A stretch of DNA of 64,000 bases from Pohlia nutans (Eukaryota > Streptophyta > Bryopsida > Bryales > Mniaceae): contig CM040094.1 of NCBI GenBank assembly GCA_022496805.1, forward strand, positions 14,469,501 through 14,533,500, read 5' to 3'. Positions within the stretch are counted from its first letter, which is position 1. Every line of letters starts with the position of its first letter. Shown one piece after another: positions 46,825 through 58,160 of this stretch. Position numbers and translations under genes: made by a program. The notes beneath the pieces were generated by a model. That model saw nothing but the letters and a program-made list of their open reading frames with translations, had not been told where the DNA came from and did no database searches.

Positions 46825-46900
46825 TTAAATCAAAGTTGATGGTTGTTGAATAGTATCTACATCTTCAACACTTAAATATGGTACATTGATGATATATTAA

Positions 46901-48530
46901 CTCCTAAAGGCCTAAAGGGTAATTGGACAAAGCATAGATGTGTTATAATATGCGCCTTTTATTTCTGATAATATCAATCATTGTGGAAAAAAAAAATTCA
47001 ATGCATGAAGCTATAATACTCTAGGCACTAAGAGCAGCTCCACCGTTGCCTTTCCAGAGTCTCTCATACTCCATAATTAAATGAAAAGTGCCAAGGGCCC
47101 TTCAAAAATGGCTCTTGTCTCTCAATCATATAGCGTTAAGAAATGGCCCTTCATGTCACTATTTAGTTGAATATATCCCCACATTCTACTTGCGATTGAA
47201 CTTAATAGTTGAAGGACCATTTCAAATCACTATTGGACCATTGATTATTTTATGAATAATTTCAACGAGTCATCTATAGCGTGTAGGATTGGAGATGCAC
47301 TAAAGGGTTAATTCACATTCAAATACTACAAAGGCCGACCTTGGAGTGAAAAAGTAAAACTTTCTAGCGTGTAGGAGTGGAGATGCTTAAAGGGTTAACT
47401 CACATTCAAATACTAGAAATGCCGGCCTTGGAGTGAAAAGTAAAGGCTTACATTACTTTGTCAACCCCATCCTCGACCCAAACACCGACACGTGAATCTC
47501 ACCGATTCCACGTGGCACGCTCCCCGCACTCCGGTGCTACCTGAGGTTGAACCCGCACTAAATCCGAGCTGGACTTCCAGGGAGGCTGCAACCATTCTCC
47601 GGTTGAAGCTGTCAACGATCAACCCGGTCTCACCTGGGGAAAGCCCCAACCGAATCCTACTCCCACTTCTAGCCCAATTACAGTATACAATATATTTTTT
47701 AAGAAAAACCCTTCAGGCTTTTCAGGTGGGCATTTTGCCATATCTAAGTTAATAGACTGATGGGTACATCACTGAAAGTTTAGATTTTTGCACCTACTCC
47801 CCGCCGTTGTAAGCACTAAAGTACTTTATTTTATAGTGTGAAACATCTGGTTGTGTTAATTAGTGCATGACGATAATGTCAAGAAACGTACATCAATTAT
47901 GGTTATTAGTGCGTGTGGGAAATTAGTGTCACAAGAAATTTGTGTGTGTGACACTGCATATGTAAAATTGACAATTTTTAGAGTACAATAGTTGGGTTGC
48001 CAGAAAACAACTTTAAAACAAAAAAAGGTAAAAAAATGGAAATTATGAGGACCAAGAGACAAAAATAGAATATATCGTTTTAAGCTATATTAAGCTATTT
48101 TATAAACTATTTTGGGCCATTTTTAATAATTTTTGCTCAGAAACAAAAATCAATAATTTCTTTTTTTGAGGAACAAATCTTATTTTTGAAAAAATATTAA
48201 ATATTCGATTGTGGAGTGGCAACCTAGCTATGGTGCTATGGTATTTGTATTTAGTTGACTTATTTTTAATTATTTCTTCTTACAATTAGAAAATAGAGTT
48301 TAGATGAACTTGAAATTTAACACTTCAAGAATATGTTGGATTTTTTACAAGAATTCTCACATGTACCAATTGTAAACTTCATATTAGAGGATGTCACACC
48401 TCTTTCATCCCATTTTTAATCTTCAAAAAATGCATATGTGGCACTTTCTCCTTGAAATTATAATGAACCCATTCTCTGAAGATTCAGAAGTTTCATTTTT
48501 CTTCTCGAGAGGTAAAAAATGGACGTGAAA
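46901..48530. other. Repeat-derived intergenic sequence
   Basis: TTAA followed by CTCCTAAAGGCC at 46897 marks one end of another TTAA element (start like 49653). 'ggagatgcactaaagggttaa' and 'ggagatgcttaaagggttaa' near 47300 and 47390 are a ~100-bp direct repeat. 47460-47700 is GC-richer, with short open frames on both strands and no recognisable domain. Confidence 0.45.
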
Positions 48531-48534
48531 TTAA

Positions 48535-48933
48535 CCCTTTAATGTCAAGAGGGTCTTTGGAGGGTAGTCTAAGAGCATCTCCAAAAGTCTATAATAGCGA
48601 GCACGTTGCTAAAAATATTATTAAATTATTAAAAATTAATTAAAGAAAAAACTTGCTAGCCTGCTGTCGGCGCTGCTGGCCAAGGTTATTGCTTTTTGTT
48701 TTTTTAATTGCTTTTTTTCTCTCCATAGTTGCTTTACAACGATAGCTATGTCATTCCCCCGACTCCTTCATTTGATTGTGAATTGTTCGACAATTTTTTA
48801 GGCGCAAGTTGGGAATTTGGCCTAGGCTTTTCATTACCTTTCTAAAGTGCCAATCCATTTCAATTTTGGTTGAGAAAATCCACTTTTTCTCCTTTGTTCT
48901 TTCATAAAAAGCCAATGGGGCTTGCTTTGATGT
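48535..48933. mobile_element. TTAA-type MITE, sister of 32131-32511
   Basis: It starts CCCTTTAATGTCAAGAG after TTAA (48531-48534) and ends 'gggcttgctttgatgt' at the TTAA shared with the next element (48934-48937). The last few terminal bases (aaggg) are missing. Confidence 0.7.
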
Positions 48934-48937
48934 TTAA

Positions 48938-49354
48938 CCCCTAATTGTCTCAGCGTCCATATTTTGAACGTTATTTGGGGTACATTCACCTTCACAGAGC
49001 TATAACTTTTACAAAAAGTACCAATTTTTATGAATTTTTTCACAAACTCCTCTCATAAGACATGGAATGAGTGGTAAAAATTTCATATCAATCCAAGACG
49101 AATTGAATTTTTGGTGATCATTTGAACGTAGGGGTCTTTTTTTTGGATAGTTTTTGTGCATTTTGATGGCTGCAACTTCGGGGTCTTGTATCTCCTTCAT
49201 CCCATGTCCGCTTTCAATAAAAAATAAATTATTGTATCAAATTCCCCATGAAGTCTAGTTATCATTTTCATTTGAAATCAAAACTTGGTGGAAATCAACG
49301 TTTGACTATAAAACGATCAAATGTGGCCCCACAGAGCTCTTTGCACTTTACGGG
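48938..49354. mobile_element. TTAA-type element, inverted short form of the 0.8-kb family
   Basis: It starts CCCCTAATTG after TTAA (48934-48937) and ends CTTTACGGG before TTAA (49355-49358). The sequence matches the second half of 8543-9349 in reverse. Confidence 0.8.
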
Positions 49355-49652
49355 TTAACAAGCCATGTCCATTTTCATTCTTGACAAGGTGAGGAAGAGA
49401 GTCACACCTTCTTCATAGAGAATGGCCACAATTGACTTTATGTTTCTCTCCCAAGGTTCTTAATCTCCAAAAAAGAAATCTTCACAAAAGAAAAGCAATC
49501 AACTTGGATGAAAATTCTCTTTTATTTATAATTTCACATAAAAAAATCAAATTCTTTAAAAGAAACTATTGACGCTTTTAGTTATTATTACCTTAGTAAA
49601 AACTTTAGCCCCCTAAATCCTAAATTATTGAAATTTGTGTATGTCCTCTTAA

Positions 49653-50195
49653 CCCCTAAAAGCCCGAGGGGTATTGGACAAAACATAGATGTGTTATAAT
49701 ATGTGCCTTCCATATGTTTGATGAAGGTTGGTTCAATAGACAAAATGTAGAGTATCATCTTTACAAATTATCCATACGGTCAAACTTCCAAAATAATCTT
49801 TAGATCATTTTTTAATGAATTTAAAAGCATTAACCTTCGAAAATTTGTATAAATTATAATTTTCAATTTTAGAGTTCAAAAACTAGTACGATTGGTTAAA
49901 GTTGGGCTATCTATTGTAAACTTCAAAAAAGCAAGAGAAATGATGGAGGAATCATCATTACTTTCCCCAAATAGCAAATTTTGTAACACTAAGACAATGT
50001 TGAGGTGATCTACTTTGAAAAATTCTCCCGGGTGGAGTTTAACTCGGATTGCCATAATTCAAATTGGGTTGGAAAGTAGACTTGATGTAGTATTTTAAAA
50101 TATTTTTTATTTTTTCAAAAAAATGATTTTTTTGTTCCGGGCAGCCCGTTTTTTCCGGGCAGCGACCAGAAAATGGTCGCTCGGGAGCTTAGGGG
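49653..50195. mobile_element. TTAA-type MITE, inverted copy of 33189-33728
   Basis: Ends CCCCTAAAAGCCCG and (inverted) CCCCTAAGCTCCCGAGCG; TTAA at 49649-49652 and 50196-50199. It contains 'gggcagcgaccagaaaatgg', the complement of the family's conserved end. Confidence 0.85.
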
Positions 50196-50234
50196 TTAAT
50201 TAGTGTTCCACACTAATAGCGATAATTAGGACCT

Positions 50235-50361
50235 CTTTACACTAGAAGCGAGAAGCCGTGAGAAGAGAAATTTCAGCCAATGGGAGGCTTATAAACCGAA
50301 AATACCAATTTCTCATTGGCTAAAATTTCTTTTCTCACGACTTCTCACCCCTAGTGTAAAG
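50235..50361. mobile_element. 127-bp foldback MITE (near-complete hairpin)
   Basis: CTTTACACTAG at both ends in inverted orientation, with about 50-bp arms ('gagaagccgtgagaagagaa', 'tttcagccaatg') around a loop of ~25 bp. Confidence 0.85.
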
Positions 50362-50370
50362 TAAAGGAGG

Positions 50371-50479
50371 AGGCCCCCATCGGAAGGACTCCCGGCCTGT
50401 GAGGGACCCAACCCGAGGAGGGCGGGAGCCCGACGAGGGAGGGGCACGAGCTGGCCGGGAGTCCCAACGATGGGGGCCT
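50371..50479. repeat. GC-rich hairpin
   Basis: AGGCCCCCATCG and AGGACTCCCGGCC at the left are inverted at the right (GGCCGGGAGTCC, CGATGGGGGCCT). The loop is a purine-rich GC stretch. It sits directly between two other foldback elements. Confidence 0.8.
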
Positions 50480-50487
50480 CACCCGGC

Positions 50488-50704
50488 GTAACTAGCCCCC
50501 TGGAAATAAAACCCTGGGCGGATTCGGGCAGGGTGGGCAGACTCGGGCAGACTCGGCAGTTTTGTGTAGGCTCACAGGGAATTTCCTGTGAGATTTTCTC
50601 ACAGGGAATTCCCTGTGAGCCTATACGAAGCTACAATGCTTCAAGTCATTCCACGAAGGGAGAGCCTCCCAAACCTTAAACGTTTATTTCCAGGGGGTAG
50701 TTAC
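50488..50704. mobile_element. Foldback MITE with a nested palindrome
   Basis: The ends GTAACTAGCCCCCTGG and (inverted) GTAACTACCCCCTGG continue through AAATAAA. Inside, 50567-50623 is its own hairpin made of CTCACAGGGAA and TTCCCTGTGAG. Confidence 0.8.
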
Positions 50705-51213
50705 GAACCCCTCAGTGTACCTACTTTGATCTGATTCTGTTAATTAGTGTGGGGAATGTCGAGGTGCGCCCTGGCTAAAGAAACGGCCTCCCTGAACACG
50801 CGTCAGAGTCCGTTCTGAGTGCCGCAGGCTCTAGGATCTACACCACATGTACATTCTGAGGATCGCCGCAGGAACACTCAGGCTCTAGAATGTACACCAT
50901 ACGTACATTCTGACAGTGCGGCTCCGGCTTTTCCTGCTCCCTACATTACATTTTGCTATCAAAGTGCATCAATGCGGCCGTTTAGATTACTGTCGCTGCA
51001 TTGTTGATCTCCTCACAGGAGTGAGAGCTCGGCGTCTTTCATGGTGAGTCCCTTGCGTTGTTTTTTTTTTGCTGTTTTTTCGCTGTTTTTTCTTTTGGTG
51101 TCCAGTTGCCCTAAAGGAGTAGCGAAGCCTCTTCTTGTTTGCGTGAGCGAGCTGCTTTTGAAATGGTGTATGTTTTTGGTAAGTACTAGCGGGTACAATC
51201 GTGGTACTATTCC
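50705..51213. promoter_or_regulatory. Region upstream of the lipid phosphatase gene; possible leader exon
   Basis: It holds a short direct repeat (about 50827-50920, 'aggctcta.ga..tacacca'). An ATG followed at once by a donor (ATG|gtgagt at 51041-51046) could be part of a leader exon, but its phase does not fit a splice to 52872. Confidence 0.3.
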
Positions 51214-51612
51214 GGACGTGATCCTATTTGAAACAGAGTCTACTTAGACAGGGCCACTTCACTCCGAATCCTCTTTCTCGTTGTTTGATTTCGTTTCAAA
51301 AGAGAATAAACACCATCTCCAAACTGTATCGTGATTTTGTTTCGGTTTGGAGACGAAGTGAGAACAAATAAATGCCATTTTCTTTGTCATGAAGCTCATG
51401 TTTCTATTCCTGAAATCCTATTTGATACAGAGTCTACTTAGACAGGGCCACCTTCTCCTTGTTCACTCCGAATCCTCTTTCTCGTTGTTTGATTTCGTTT
51501 CAAAAGAGAATAAACACCATCTCCAAACTGTACCGTAGACTTCGTGATTTTGTTTCGGGTTGGAGACGAAACAAACGCCATTTTCTTGCTCATGAAGCTG
51601 ATGTTTCTAATC
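51214..51612. repeat. ~200-bp tandem duplication
   Basis: 51219-51413 and 51414-51612 share 'gatacagagtctacttagac', 'cactccgaatcctctttctc' and 'ggagacgaa'. This is probably intronic or leader sequence of the phosphatase gene. Confidence 0.9.
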
Positions 51613-52184
51613 CTGAAATAGTCAGCCATTGTTGTCCTTTGACTTGGTCCTGATTGATGTTGATGACAGATTGCGTGTAGCGGGAACGCAATCAGCTTCA
51701 CTCGGAGATCATCACAATGAGTTACGGTCTGTGCTCTACTCTTCACCTTCTTGGTCATGTTTCTGAACGACGGGTTTTAAAAAAAGAAAATTTAATTTAA
51801 TTTAATTTTTTATTCATCAGCAAGCTGTACTGCCTTAGCTGTTTTTTCATAAAGAGAGTCTGCTTGATGTTAACATCTGCAAGTATTTCTGTTGTTTTTC
51901 ATTCGAGCTTTGAGCTTTCGTACCTCATTCTGTGCTTGGAGCTTGAATTCATTTTCTGACTCTGAGTTTAAAATGAAACTGATTTTCCAGCTACCAAGCA
52001 CAGAGGACCGATGATCACCTGTGTTTTTTCATAAATAGAATATCTTGTTCTACGCTTGATGTACGTTGTTTTTCATTCACTTTTATCATTCAAGGTTCTG
52101 TGCCTGGAGCTTGAACTCATTTTGGTACTGAGTTTTTGATTTCTTTAGCTACGAAGTACAGAGGATCACTAGGAGCTTAAAGTG
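51613..52184. repeat. Degenerate repeated segments upstream of the lipid phosphatase gene
   Basis: Units containing 'ccagctaccaagcacagagga', 'tttttcataaa.agaatat' and 'gcttggagcttgaa' recur here and at about 52617-52820. Confidence 0.65.
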
Positions 52185-52404
52185 GATTCCCTGTGTGTTT
52201 CCGTGTGTATTCCCTGTGTGAATTTCATTACACAGGGAATTTGTAAAGAGTACACAGGAAATAACAAAGACACACAGGGAATATTGAAGCACATAGGGAA
52301 AACTGAGTGTTCCCTGTGTCTCAGTTTTCCCTGTGTGTCTTTGTTCTTCCCCTTTGTCTTTTTACAAATTCCCTGTGTATGTCGGGAAAACGTCACAGGG
52401 AATC
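52185..52404. mobile_element. 220-bp foldback element packed with CACAGGGAA motifs
   Basis: GATTCCCTGTG (52185) pairs with CACAGGGAATC (to 52404), and the arms stay complementary through several further ACACAGGGAA blocks. About ten copies of CACAGGGAA or its complement occur. The same motif makes the hairpin at 50567-50623. Confidence 0.8.
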
Positions 52405-52520
52405 GCATATGAGACCCTGATGGATCATCATTTTCTCTTGTATAAATCCTCGCCTGTTTTTTTGGTAAAGAGAATATCTTGTTTTTTTGCTTGTTTTTTC
52501 CACTCTTCCTGTATCATTCA

Positions 52521-52616
52521 CGAGGTAGTACGGGAACCTCACCTCCGCAAATGTACCCGCTGGCTACATTCTACACGAGATAATAGACGGGAGGTTCCCG
52601 ATACTACATTCTAGCC
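52521..52616. mobile_element. ~95-bp foldback MITE, inverted copy of 19264-19358
   Basis: GTAGTACGGGAACCTC and GAGGTTCCCGATACTAC form the arms; the middle 'ctacacgagataat' matches the HMA-intron copy. Confidence 0.75.
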
Positions 52617-52871
52617 CTTTCTTCGTGCTCCATTGTGTGCTTGGAGCTTGAACTCATTTTGTGACTGAGTTTGGGATGTGACTGATTTTCCAGCTACCAA
52701 GCACAGAGGATCATTATTTTTTCTTGAATGAATCCTCACCTGTGTTTTTTCATAAAGAGAATATGTTGTTCTTAACAGTTTGCTGTTGTTTATCATTCGA
52801 GGGTCTGTGCTTGGAGCTTGAATTGGATTTTCTGATTGTGCGTTTGGGATGATGATGATGATGCTGTACAG

Positions 52872-55800
52872 GCAGGCGAAATGGATGGGATGACGACGTG
52901 GGCAGGGAGCCAGTGGAGCGGCCGGTGCACAAAGTGCGGCTGCTGCAGCTCATCAAGCACCATTTGCGGGACTGGGCAGGGGTTGCGGGCATGATAGGCA
53001 TGGAGATTGTGGTCTACATTGCCATTCCGCCCTTCCACCGCTTTGTGGACGAAACCAAGATGCAGGATTACAAGTACCCTACCGGTCCAGACACTGTTCC
53101 CACATGGTCTATAGGGGTAAGCAATTTCTGCATGTTTCATATATTGTTGCACATTTTCGGGTTAGCCCCTGCAGTACCAATGATTCATGGTTCAAAAATG
53201 ACAAATGTAATTGATCATATTGTGAAGATTATAATTCAACTGGGACCAAATTTTATGTCATTGGAATCAGTGAAGAACATTGCATGTGTTGGTCAGAAAT
53301 CAAATACATTAAACAAAATGACGTCTACTCAGAAATCAACTACGTTAAACAAAAGGAACTGCTAAAAAAAAATGAGACTCAATTTTACAGGGGTAAGTAA
53401 GACTGACCACTCTCTGCATGTTTCCGGATTAGCATGTATTGTTGCAACTTTTTCCGTGTTAGCCCCTGCAAGACCAAGGATTCCTGGTTTTAAACAAATG
53501 CAATTGGTCATACTGTGAAAATTATAATTCAAATTGGACCAAATTTGGAGTCAGTGAAGAACATTTCATGTGTTGGTAATTTTTTTTTTTAAATAGATAA
53601 AGGGAAATCTACTCAAACTGCTAAAAAATCATGACTCAATTCGAACTGCATGTTTCCGGGCTAGCATGTATTGTTGCACCTTTTCCGAGCTAGCCCTTGC
53701 AGGACCAAGGATGCATGGTTCGAAAATGACATATGTAATTGATCATGTTGTGAAAATTATGGTTCTGATGGGACCAAATTTTGTATCAGTGGAATCAGTG
53801 AAGAACATTGCATGTGTTAGTCGGGTGATGGCCTGATATGGGTACCCCTCCAAAAATAGTGTGAATTTTGAGAAATATCTTTTTGGTAAAAAAGACATTG
53901 GAAAATTAGAGGATGTTATAGACACCATGGCTACAACTATATACATGGTGTTAAAAGACAGAATTTCTAGCATACATAAAATGAGTTATGCATAAGTCAC
54001 ACTATGTGAGACGCGTAAAAGTGGTACCCATATCAGGCCATTCCCCAATCATATAACAAATACTCAAACTGTTAAAAACATGAGACTCAATTCGAACTTC
54101 TTGGTTCTTTTGGGGTTAGTGGTTTTCAATTGCTTATTAAATGCTTATTATCTGACTGCCTCAAAATGGTTATTAAAATTAATTTCATTAGCAATGGAAA
54201 CTCTGACCTCTTTAATCTGACTGCCTGGTCGACAGTGGTATTAACCATGAGATAGTGTGCAGGATATTCCAGAACGTCATTATAGAGAAGCTCAGATTAA
54301 AGAGGTGTGAGTGTATTTGTGTTACTGATTAAATTTATGGATTTTTCAGATTGTGGCTGTGCTGATTCCGTTCCTGTTCTTCCTGGCCTACTTCATCCGG
54401 AGGCGAAGTATTCGTGATTTTCACAATGCTTTCCTTGGTGAGTGCACCGGGAACATATTATGGATTCTTGTTTCATCTTCTAAGTGGCCTCAGATTTGGA
54501 ACAAAATTGTTTAGGAAGGTAACAAAATGTATCAATAGCCAGTACATTTGAACGATAGAATCCAACGTTCTGGAAGTTCTTAAAAGATCCTGATTTCATC
54601 TTAGGCTTTAATCCTCCCCTGAGCAAGTTGACTTGAGAAGCCATTCCTTCCTTGAGATGATGCATATTTTTAGGAAGACGCCTTTCCTTGAAGTGATGTA
54701 ATAATACGATTATGACGTGGCATGTAGAGTACATTTGTATACGCATACTATCGAACCTGCCCTCATGTAAACGTTTACATGGGCTCAACCTGTGATTGAA
54801 CAGTTTTTTAATGCGAGTCTTGGGTTCAGATTCTTGTTTCCTCTTCTAAATGGTGGTTCTATTATTTGCAGGCCTTGCAACGGCAATCACTATGACTGCA
54901 CTCTTTACAGACTCCATCAAGAATATGGTGGGAATGCCGCGGCCTGACTTTTTTGATCGATGCTTCCCCGATGGCAATCCGGTAAGATATCTCTAAATGA
55001 AAGATATTTGATTAGGGAATGTTAGAGTGCTCGTATTTATTTATTTATTATTATTATTATTTATTGACACAAATAAAGGAGTACCTTTACTGCAAAAATG
55101 AGAGCACAAATACAACCAGGACCCAGCCAGGACTCGTTTTTCAAGGTTCCCAATGACACCCTGTATGAGCATATTATATGTAATAAGTAATCTTCATTGG
55201 GAGGAGCGTTACGGGTTATAATCGGGACCCCAGTAGTGATCGGTGTAGCCGGGAACCATGGGGTTCCGATTATAACCCATGATGCCCCCCACCAATAAAG
55301 ATTACCTTTCGTAAAAATATCGGGGTTATATATATATTTTTTACATCCCAAGCTCCTTTCAAGAATGTTATGAGTAAAAATTGAACCGTGGGAAAAAATG
55401 TGATGTGCGTGCAGGTTTACTCCAACGACTCCCGTAGACAAGCAATCTGTCACCCAACTAACATGACGGAGTACAAAGATGGTTTCAAAAGTTTTCCAAG
55501 TGGACATGTCTCATGTAAGTCCTCTGGACCAAGGATTCATGGTTTTGAAATGACAAATTCAAATTGTGAAAATTGCAATTTAGATGGGATCACCGGAGTC
55601 CGTGAAAAACATTCCATGCGTTCGTCAAAAAGCAAAGAAATTTGAACGAAAGTATGTCCACATAGGATTAGTCAAAACTTTAAAAAAAAAATGAGGGCCA
55701 ATTTGGGCTTCTTGGTCCTTTAGTGGTTAATCAGCGTTAACTGTTAACTTGTTGGGTGTCCTGCAGGGTGCTTTGCTGGCTTGGGTTACCTGTCTCTCTA

Positions 55801-56712
55801 CTTGGCAGGGAAACTGAGCCTGTTTGACAAACGAGGCTATTCTTCCCGAGTGTTTTTTGTGTTGGTGCCTCATCTGGCTTCAGTGCTGATTGCCATTTCT
55901 CGAGTCAACGATTACCAACATCGCTGGGTGGATATTATTGGTGCAGCTTTTATTGGTGAGGACTTGTACTTTAACCCTGAAATCGAAAAATGCTTGTACT
56001 TTTTTTCGTGATTTTTTCTACTTCCATAGCAAGTTTTTAAGGATGACTGCAATATAGGTGAACTGAAGTTTCGCTTATTGGTCATAGCATAGATCTACGA
56101 ATTGCTAAGATATAAAGCAGAAAGACAATAAATGGTCATACAGGTAGAGGATGCTTACAACCAATTCTTATGAATCATGGCCTACAGATGTAATTTGATG
56201 AAGCTTTTGAGATATATTAATGACCGTGGTGTTTGTTGTTTCATGGACTGTAGGACTTCCCATTGCGTATTTCTGTTACAGACAACATTTCCCCAGTATC
56301 TATGTGGGGTCATGGGGTAAGTCTTTTGTTGAGAATCCTCACCTCCTTGATTCCATTGAAAACTAGTGAACAGTAAAAAATTAGACTGTTTCAGGAACTT
56401 TTAGACAACATCAATAAAAAAAACGTCATAATGTACATGTTTGCACGTTCTAGTTCATTACTGCTTTTTGTTAATTCACAGAATAATCTCTTTGGACACC
56501 AAGTGTAAGTATTTTACATAATCCAGTTGCTTCGAAAAGTGATTATGTGTAATTGATGAGCAGCTGGATATCCATTTGAGTACGAGCCGCAAGGGATTTT
56601 CAGTCATGGATTACATGGGCCTCGAGCCATTCCTACAACAATGGCTCCCCAAAACGATCTGGAAATGGGACCAAAGCCACGAGGACCAGGAGTCTCCACT
56701 GAAATGACATAA
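52872..56712 (+). CDS. Lipid phosphate phosphatase (PAP2 superfamily), 5' end unresolved
   Basis: It dephosphorylates phosphatidic acid and related lipid phosphates in membranes (family knowledge). Exons 52872-53116, 54350-54437, 54872-54981, 55415-55514, 55767-55955, 56254-56316 and 56564-56712 agree in phase and give about 314 residues plus an unseen N-terminus. The three catalytic motifs are present: [17 protein letters not shown] and [12 protein letters not shown]. Five to six hydrophobic segments occur ([80 protein letters not shown]). The tail is Pro/Gly-rich. The first exon shown opens without an in-frame Met before MIGMEIV, so at least one upstream exon is likely; the acceptor is taken as gtacag|GC or ggcag|GC (52876). 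Introns carry several TTAA-type repeats. Confidence 0.9.
53130..54119. repeat. Three tandem copies of a TTAG/TTAA MITE plus flank in a phosphatase intron
   Basis: 'gcatgtattgttgca' followed by 'agccc(c/t)tgca(g)..accaa' recurs at about 53145, 53430 and 53665. Each is followed by the ~230-bp family body ('attcatggtt', 'gaagaacattgcatgtgtt'). The first body is 53166-53393; the third is interrupted by 53823-54046. Confidence 0.7.
53823..54046. mobile_element. 224-bp MITE nested in a TTAA MITE, long TIR
   Basis: ATGGCCTGATATGGGTACC is perfectly inverted at the other end, extended by GGG(T/G)(G/A). It breaks the third tandem copy of the ~230-bp family, so it is younger. The superfamily and target duplication are not resolved. 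Confidence 0.8.
55520..55726. mobile_element. ~230-bp family MITE in a phosphatase intron
   Basis: 'tggaccaaggattcatggtt' at the left and 'gcccaatttgggcttcttgg' then CCTTTAGTGGTTAA at the right match 36500-36730. The left terminus abuts the donor of exon 55415-55514. Confidence 0.7.
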
Positions 56713-57550
56713 AGGCCTGCCATTCATACCTTTCTTACTGTTTGTACAAGGATTCCTACTCTTTTTTCCTTTTTAAACGCTTGGGGTGATGTATAATACA
56801 GATAGCAACCTTGCTTTTTACGTTGCAATATGCAAGTGCTTACAGTGTAAAGGGTACTAGGCCTCCACTGTTCCATTAGTTTAAGAGAGTTTCAAGGCTT
56901 TACAATTTTATTTTTTCAAGGCTGTGTGGTTTGCCGAACGGTAGCCTTTTGTAGACTTTATGTTGAAGGTGGACTGGGATTTGTGGTTCCCTCTCTGATT
57001 GTTGATTTTGTGAGTTATTGAATATTGAGGTAACAAGCTACCGATCAAAGTAACTTACCTTAGATTTTATTTTTATTAAAGTAACTGAACTTAGAATGGC
57101 TTAAAATTTTCATGGTCTTGTTAGCAATTGAATGACAACTCCAATGTATTATTTGGTACTAGAGATAGATTGTACCTATTGATGAATACCACTTGGTTTA
57201 AATTTCGTGTTGGTTATTTGTGAATCATTATTCACTGAAAATTTAGCAAAATTTACTCTAGTGGCGTTGCATAAATTACGGATGACAGTGAATAATAGTG
57301 ACAGCTTACAACTTCTTTGAACATGATTGTTGTGGAGCAATTTTAAAGAAAATAAAAAAAATCGTAACAAACTGGTCAGGTTTTTTCAGCTGTAAATGGA
57401 ATGTTTGGTGTTCAGATCATTTGATGATGCAATCGATTTAATTCGATTATTAAATCATTGTTATATTTTTGTTTTGCTCTGGAAGAGACCAATTGTTCCC
57501 GCTTCCCTTTGGTAAGCCTACCCAACGTTATGGACAGTCTTGAAATCCGC
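56713..57550. other. 3' region of the phosphatase gene and intergenic
   Basis: T-rich 3' UTR-like sequence to about 57000, then AT-rich DNA without a supported gene. Confidence 0.4.
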
Positions 57551-57554
57551 TAAA

Positions 57555-58160
57555 TATTTTTTTTGGTCGAAAAGTGCCACATATCTTCTTACGATTGGTT
57601 TAGGGTGATGTAGGTCCCTCAAAATCTGTAGTGGATCAACATCGAGTTGTCTGAATCTGACCCTTAATCTCTACCTGCCTAACCTCAAAAATTCGTTTTC
57701 TCATCAGTCATGCACTTTTTGCAAGTAAAAAGAATACTACAAAATTCTATGGCATATGAGGTTTGTGTATGTGTGATCTGATTAGAAAGGGGATGATTTG
57801 TAAAATTCATATGTCTCGTTTCATGCTACACATTTCCACCAAACATTTGCAAGATCCTAATTCAAAACGAATCAAAAGTGCTCTTGAAAAAATCAACTCA
57901 TCACATTTAACAACCAAAAATATCTCTACACTTAGAGCATTACAATTCAACCCATCACAACAAATTTCATTCACAAACAGTCAATATCTTATTTGTAATC
58001 AAATTACAAAAGAATTTGGAACTTTACTTTCAAATTTCATGCAAAAATATTGGTGATGGCAATCACATATCTAACTGTACGGATATCCTTCTTAATTGCA
58101 TTTTATAATGCATTCATGCAATTCTCCAAATCTGGAGAGGGTTGTAGGCATCGAGGGGAT
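57555..58160. repeat. Dispersed repeats, inverted relative to copies at 37 kb and 33 kb
   Basis: 57575-57665 is the inverted copy of about 37157-37262 ('agtgccaca', 'gattggttta'). 57763-58070 matches about 32750-33180 inverted ('gtgatctgattagaaagg', 'catgctac'). The 57763-58056 open frame is therefore repeat-derived. Confidence 0.6.
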
